Positions 14,324 through 17,646 of a DNA stretch of 17,646 nucleotides are shown here, piece by piece. The position numbers and the translations under genes are program-made. Below the pieces are notes generated by a model. The model saw only the letters and a list, made by a program, of their open reading frames with translations, did no database searches and was not told the DNA's origin. The DNA comes from Bacteroidota bacterium (GTDB taxonomy: Bacteria > Bacteroidota > Bacteroidia > Bacteroidales > Bacteroidaceae): NCBI GenBank assembly GCA_023458215.1, contig JAEXAJ010000174.1, forward strand, positions 1 to 17,646, in the 5' to 3' direction. Positions within the stretch are counted from its first letter, which is position 1. The number at the start of each line of letters is the position of its first letter.

Positions 14324-15442
14324 ATGGGTCATCAAAGAGTTCTATCATCAAAGTTCAATATGTCATTGGGATTTATCCCCGTTATTATATCCATTTTACT
14401 GTGCGAGTTCATAACGCAGGACATATCTATCTACATCGGTGCCGGTGTGGGTGTTTTACTTTGTCTTTATACGTGGCGGTTCAAAGGCATGCATATTCCG
14501 CAAATCATGCTCTGTTCCACCACGGGAATGTTATTGCTATTATCACTCACCACTATCTTTATCGCAAATTATTGTCCTCGCTTTATGTTTCCTTTTACTT
14601 TGGAAATCAGTGCTATCATCCCCCCTCTTATCATTTTCCTGAACCGAAAACGATTTCTTGATTACCACACCGCACAATCCGGTCAGAGTTGTAAACAACT
14701 TTTCGCACAAGGGGCTGAAGCCGCTATCGTCTCCGCACGTGTAGTACTTATTATAAGCATTCTCCATTTTCTGATTATTCTACTTGCCGCCCTTATTCAA
14801 TATCCTTTAGGCGAAACCACACTATTTATATTATTCAGATTAGCCCCCCCCACCGTTTTTATTCTGAGTATCATATTCAATCAAGTTGGTATCCATTATT
14901 TCAATGCAGTAATGAAACATACTGTCTTTGTACCGGTAGTCAACAAAAAAGGAGATGTCATTGGGAAAGCAATAGCTGCGGAAGCCATTAACCGGAAAAA
15001 CGAATATATCAATCCGGTAATCAGAATTGCAGTTGCTGCCCATGGGATGCTCTTTCTTCTACCTCGCCCTCAATGCACAACATTTGAGAAAGGCAAAATA
15101 GACTTATTGATGGAAGGCTATCTGCTGTACGGAGAGAATTTGGAGCAAGGCGCAAGCAGAATACTGCGACAAGTATTACCTACAGCCCCTTTGAGCAATT
15201 TGTACTTCAACTTCATGTATCATTATGAAGACGAGGCAACCAACCGCCTTATTTATCTATTTACACTTGATTTAGACGATGATTCAATTCTATGCAATGA
15301 AGCATTTAAAGGAGGAAAGTTATGGACTTTCCAGCAGATAGAACACAATTTGAACCGTAACTTCTTTAGCCACTGCTTTGAATGCGAATACGAGCATTTG
15401 AAGTCTATCATTAATACAAGAGAAAAATACAAGGAAATATAG
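14324..15442 (+). CDS. Polytopic membrane protein with degenerate C-terminal Nudix domain
   Basis: This 372-residue protein has two parts. Residues 14-187 hold about six hydrophobic helices (near 14-30, 33-51, 60-81, 88-106, 140-160 and 165-187). Residues about 200-362 form a soluble domain that I read as Nudix-like: a strand pair VPVVNKKGDVIGKA, then VIRIAVAAHGMLFLLPRP as in isopentenyl-diphosphate isomerase-type members. In EGYLLYGENLEQGASRILRQ, Gly265, Glu271 and Arg279 keep the GX5EX7R spacing of the Nudix box. The metal-binding REUXEEXG acids are replaced (Ile280, Gln283, Val284, Pro286), so hydrolase activity is unlikely and a nucleotide-sensing or structural role is possible. It follows lipA on the same strand and may be in that operon. 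The Nudix reading is mine and needs a profile search. Confidence 0.65.
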   Translation: MGHQRVLSSKFNMSLGFIPVIISILLCEFITQDISIYIGAGVGVLLCLYTWRFKGMHIPQIMLCSTTGMLLLLSLTTIFIANYCPRFMFPFTLEISAIIPPLIIFLNRKRFLDYHTAQSGQSCKQLFAQGAEAAIVSARVVLIISILHFLIILLAALIQYPLGETTLFILFRLAPPTVFILSIIFNQVGIHYFNAVMKHTVFVPVVNKKGDVIGKAIAAEAINRKNEYINPVIRIAVAAHGMLFLLPRPQCTTFEKGKIDLLMEGYLLYGENLEQGASRILRQVLPTAPLSNLYFNFMYHYEDEATNRLIYLFTLDLDDDSILCNEAFKGGKLWTFQQIEHNLNRNFFSHCFECEYEHLKSIINTREKYKEI

Positions 15443-15503
15443 TATTTTTACTCTTTGCCTGACAAAAAAAGGCATAAAGCATCCTCCAAATCATATATTT
15501 CCC

Positions 15504-15511
15504 TAACTTTG
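15504..15511 (+). promoter_or_regulatory. -7 box before the ECF sigma factor gene
   Basis: TAACTTTG matches TAnnTTTG exactly and would start transcription near 15518, about 50 bases before the first sigma ATG. There is no TTTG at the usual -33 spacing. Confidence 0.5.
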
Positions 15512-15566
15512 TATTCTGTGAAATAGCAATTATGTCTTAACAACACAGAGAGTTTAACTTATATTT

Positions 15567-16097
15567 ATGCATCTTCAGAAACATACTAACGAAATGGATG
15601 AACGTACTTTCAAGCGTTTTATTGAGTCCTATTCGAATGTTTTGCTTTACTATGTCCGATGCTTCACCCGTTCGAAAGAAGAAGCAGAAGAAATAGTGAG
15701 TGATGTATTCTTTGAGGTATGGCAAAACAGAGGGCAAATAGAGGAAATACGAAACATAAAAGCATGGTTGCTGACCATTACTCACAACAAAGCAATTTCT
15801 TATTTACGAAAAAAAGATAACTCAAACATTTCTGTCACATGGGACGAAGTGGGCGAATACACTATACCCTACAATTTACAGACTCCCGATGAAGAACTTA
15901 TCAGCCGGGAAGAAATGTCCCGCATCAACAATATCATAAACAACCTACCTCCGCGATGCAAACAAGTCTTTATATTAGGTAAGATAGAAAAGTTACCTTA
16001 TAAAGAAATTGCAAATCTTTTAGACATTTCCGTCAAGACCATTAACATACACATAGCCAAAGCTTTAGAGCTAATTTCAGAAGGTTTGAAAAAATAA
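15567..16097 (+). CDS. RNA polymerase ECF-type sigma factor (Bacteroidetes family)
   Basis: This is a 176-residue extracytoplasmic-function sigma factor that directs RNA polymerase to the promoter of an adjacent outer-membrane uptake locus. Sigma region 2 spans about 14-80 (FKRFIESYSNVLLYYV, EEAEEIVSDVFFEVWQ, IKAWLLTITHNKA). Sigma-4 spans about 122-172 (INNLPPRCKQVFILGKI, then YKEIANLLDISVKTINIHIAKAL, the helix-turn-helix). The ATG at 15567 was chosen; an ATG nine codons in (15594) is also possible. The FecR anti-sigma factor follows after 72 bases, and a receptor start lies behind that, so the target is probably this same receptor operon. The pair may respond to a glycan, host glycoprotein or siderophore. 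Confidence 0.93.
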   Translation: MHLQKHTNEMDERTFKRFIESYSNVLLYYVRCFTRSKEEAEEIVSDVFFEVWQNRGQIEEIRNIKAWLLTITHNKAISYLRKKDNSNISVTWDEVGEYTIPYNLQTPDEELISREEMSRINNIINNLPPRCKQVFILGKIEKLPYKEIANLLDISVKTINIHIAKALELISEGLKK

Positions 16098-16169
16098 TTC
16101 TAAAAAAAAACATTTCCGAATAGGAGATTTCTTTTTATACTGCGTCTACTATTATATACAAGTCAATTA

Positions 16170-17354
16170 ATGAAAGATAAAAAAAGAGAAGAAAACATAT
16201 ACGAATCTTTAGCGTCATTCCTAAACGATCGTTCTGCGACTTCGGACAAAAAGCTTTCTCCGTCCGAAGAGGAGGAACTACGTAAACTTATGTTTCTATG
16301 GGATGAATGTTATCCTGAAAAAGCTGAAACAAACAGAATACTGGAAAAGACGCTTCAAAAGATTGCAAACAATGATTCGAGAATTACCCAACCCACCCAT
16401 CGCAGGTTTATACCGATATGGATTTGGGGAGCTGCGGCTTCGGTTATTCTTCTGATTGGTCTTGGATTTTTCTTTACTCAGAACAACATAAAAGAGGAAG
16501 TAGATGAAGCATTGAAAATGGAGCAATACATGCTTGCAAATACTTCAGCTGAGGATGTAAAAGAAGTTACACTGGTTGTTTCAGATAAAAAGAAAATTGA
16601 AATAGCCAATAATTCACAAGTTGCGTACACACCCACCGGACAGGTTCGTGTCAACTCCAGTAAACTGGATGAAACGAAAACGGAGGATAAAGACCATGTA
16701 GAACAAGAAGAATATAATCAGATAATAGTCCCTAAAGGACGGCGTTCTATGATTGTGCTTGCTGACAACAGCAAGATTTGGATTAACTCAGGCAGCAAAA
16801 TAATCTATCCTCGTTCTTTCAAGAATGAGAAAAGACAGATTTATGTAGAAGGAGAAGTTTATCTAAAGGTAGCTCATGATCAAACAAAACCTTTTATCGT
16901 AAGTACTTCTGCTTGTGAAGTGGAAGTTTTGGGAACATCATTCAATGTTTCGGCCTATAAAGGTAATTCCCAAGCAAATATTGTGCTGGTTGAAGGCTCG
17001 GTAAATGTGAGAGATAACTTGAAACACCAAATGAAGATGCAGCCTAATGAACGTGTAGAGTTGAATGAAGCAGGCATTGCAAAAAAGGAAAAGGTGAATG
17101 CACTTGAATATATCCAATGGGTGGATGGAGTTTGGGCACTAAATGGAAAACCATTAAAAGAAGTGCTCCGCTATTTATCAGAATATTACGGTCAAACAAT
17201 TTTGTGTAACCCGCTCATTGAAGCTGAACCATTCTATGGAAAGTTATTCCTTAATGAGGATTTAAATAAAATAATAGAATCAATCAGGCAAGCATTACCA
17301 GAAGAGCTAGCAAACCAAAAGGACATCATTTATATTGACAATAGCATTAAATGA
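16170..17354 (+). CDS. FecR-family anti-sigma factor
   Basis: This inner-membrane regulator holds the ECF sigma factor until the outer-membrane receptor signals ligand binding. Its order is a cytoplasmic N-terminal region (1-79), one membrane helix (about 80-103, IWIWGAAASVILLIGLGFFF), and a periplasmic FecR domain (about 184-280). The FecR domain shows VPKGRRSMIVLADNSKIWIN, YVEGEVYLKVAHD and VLGTSFNVSAY. A C-terminal DUF4974 domain follows (about 320-390, ALNGKPLKEVLRYLSEYYG). Its length of 394 is within the usual Bacteroides range. It is transcribed with the sigma gene. Confidence 0.94.
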   Translation: MKDKKREENIYESLASFLNDRSATSDKKLSPSEEEELRKLMFLWDECYPEKAETNRILEKTLQKIANNDSRITQPTHRRFIPIWIWGAAASVILLIGLGFFFTQNNIKEEVDEALKMEQYMLANTSAEDVKEVTLVVSDKKKIEIANNSQVAYTPTGQVRVNSSKLDETKTEDKDHVEQEEYNQIIVPKGRRSMIVLADNSKIWINSGSKIIYPRSFKNEKRQIYVEGEVYLKVAHDQTKPFIVSTSACEVEVLGTSFNVSAYKGNSQANIVLVEGSVNVRDNLKHQMKMQPNERVELNEAGIAKKEKVNALEYIQWVDGVWALNGKPLKEVLRYLSEYYGQTILCNPLIEAEPFYGKLFLNEDLNKIIESIRQALPEELANQKDIIYIDNSIK

Positions 17355-17424
17355 AAAACATACGTTAACCTTAAAAATGTAAAGATATGAAGAAATAGAA
17401 AGAGTAGTATAATCTTAAAAAACA

Positions 17425-17453
17425 GTCGGACAATACTCGCAATATTGCCCGAC
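17425..17453 (+). promoter_or_regulatory. Hairpin between FecR and the receptor gene
   Basis: GTCGGACAATA (17425-17435) pairs with TATTGCCCGAC (17443-17453) at 10 of 11 positions around a CTCGCAA loop. The following CTAAATTGATTT is T-rich but not a proper U-run. It may be a weak terminator or attenuator separating the regulator pair from the highly expressed receptor operon. Confidence 0.55.
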
Positions 17454-17507
17454 CTAAATTGATTTCAGTCCAAATCTTATTTTAGTAACAAAAATCTATA
17501 CGAAAGT

Positions 17508-17646
17508 ATGAAAAAGAAGATGACTTCTTATCAGACTAAGGGGTATTTTATATCTCTTTATCTATTAATTAGTGTTTTTTTATTAACGGAGGGTACCTTG
17601 TTCCCCCTTCATGCCGCGGAATCTCGCGCAACTACCAATGAACAAG
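17508..17646 (+). CDS. Start of a probable SusC/TonB-dependent outer-membrane receptor (3' truncated by window)
   Basis: The ATG at 17508 opens a frame to the window end (46 codons). The peptide starts MKKKM, has a hydrophobic core YFISLYLLISVFLLTEGTLF and an AAES stretch suiting signal-peptidase cleavage, so it is exported. In Bacteroides a sigma/FecR pair is nearly always followed by a SusC-like TonB-dependent receptor, often with an N-terminal STN signalling domain and then a SusD lipoprotein. None of these domains is inside the window, so the product is inferred from context and the signal peptide alone. Confidence 0.65.
   Translation, partial: MKKKMTSYQTKGYFISLYLLISVFLLTEGTLFPLHAAESRATTNEQ

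Noticed and set aside
15459..15476. TGCCT...AGGCA hairpin after the Nudix-like gene as a terminator
   Set aside because: The stem is only five base pairs and no U-run follows it.

Overview
The window looks like the chromosome of a gut Bacteroidales bacterium, most likely a Bacteroides species. The evidence is the promoter style (TTTG about 20 bases before TAnnTTTG, seen on both strands), weak or absent Shine-Dalgarno sequences, and the gene families: an ECF sigma/FecR pair before a TonB-receptor-like start, a DUF3244 protein, a TPR lipoprotein, a CCDC81/HIG-type HU protein and a dipeptidyl peptidase IV. No rRNA, tRNA, CRISPR array or intact insertion sequence was seen.

Layout. Positions 1-455 hold the end of an AI-2E-type permease. 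Positions 484-2577 (minus) hold a VirE/VapE module: a VirE_N (BT4734-like) domain ORF and a VapE P-loop ATPase/DUF3874 ORF in the same frame, separated by one TAG codon, so probably one gene interrupted by an amber codon. Divergent from it (plus) are a near-consensus promoter, a compact structured RNA of about 104 nt (2788-2891) and an HU-like DNA-binding protein (3012-3641), followed by a cluster of TGCCARCACG repeats. Positions 3750-7620 form an AT-rich stretch that looks foreign: a DUF3244 secreted protein, a TPR lipoprotein with a helix-turn-helix-like tail, a 44-bp palindrome and an orphan 216-aa protein. It ends at a 53-codon remnant of an RND/MMPL-type transporter.

Positions 7823-11009 (minus) are ordinary backbone: nagB with a clear terminator, a flavo-diiron FprA protein and a TIGR01212 radical SAM protein. 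Positions 11144-15442 (plus) carry dpp4, lipA and a membrane protein whose C-terminus is a degenerate Nudix domain. Positions 15504-17646 (plus) carry an ECF sigma factor, a FecR anti-sigma factor, an intergenic hairpin and the signal-peptide end of a probable SusC/TonB-dependent receptor.

How the genes work together. The sigma/FecR/receptor set is a classic trans-envelope signalling unit controlling uptake of a polymer or ligand. DPP4 acts on periplasmic peptides and is tightly coupled to lipA. FprA protects the anaerobe from oxygen or NO, and NagB feeds amino sugars into glycolysis. The parts most worth a second look are the VirE/RNA/HU cassette (amber-split primase-like/helicase-like protein, structured RNA and HU protein sharing one divergent control region) and the AT-rich island beside it.
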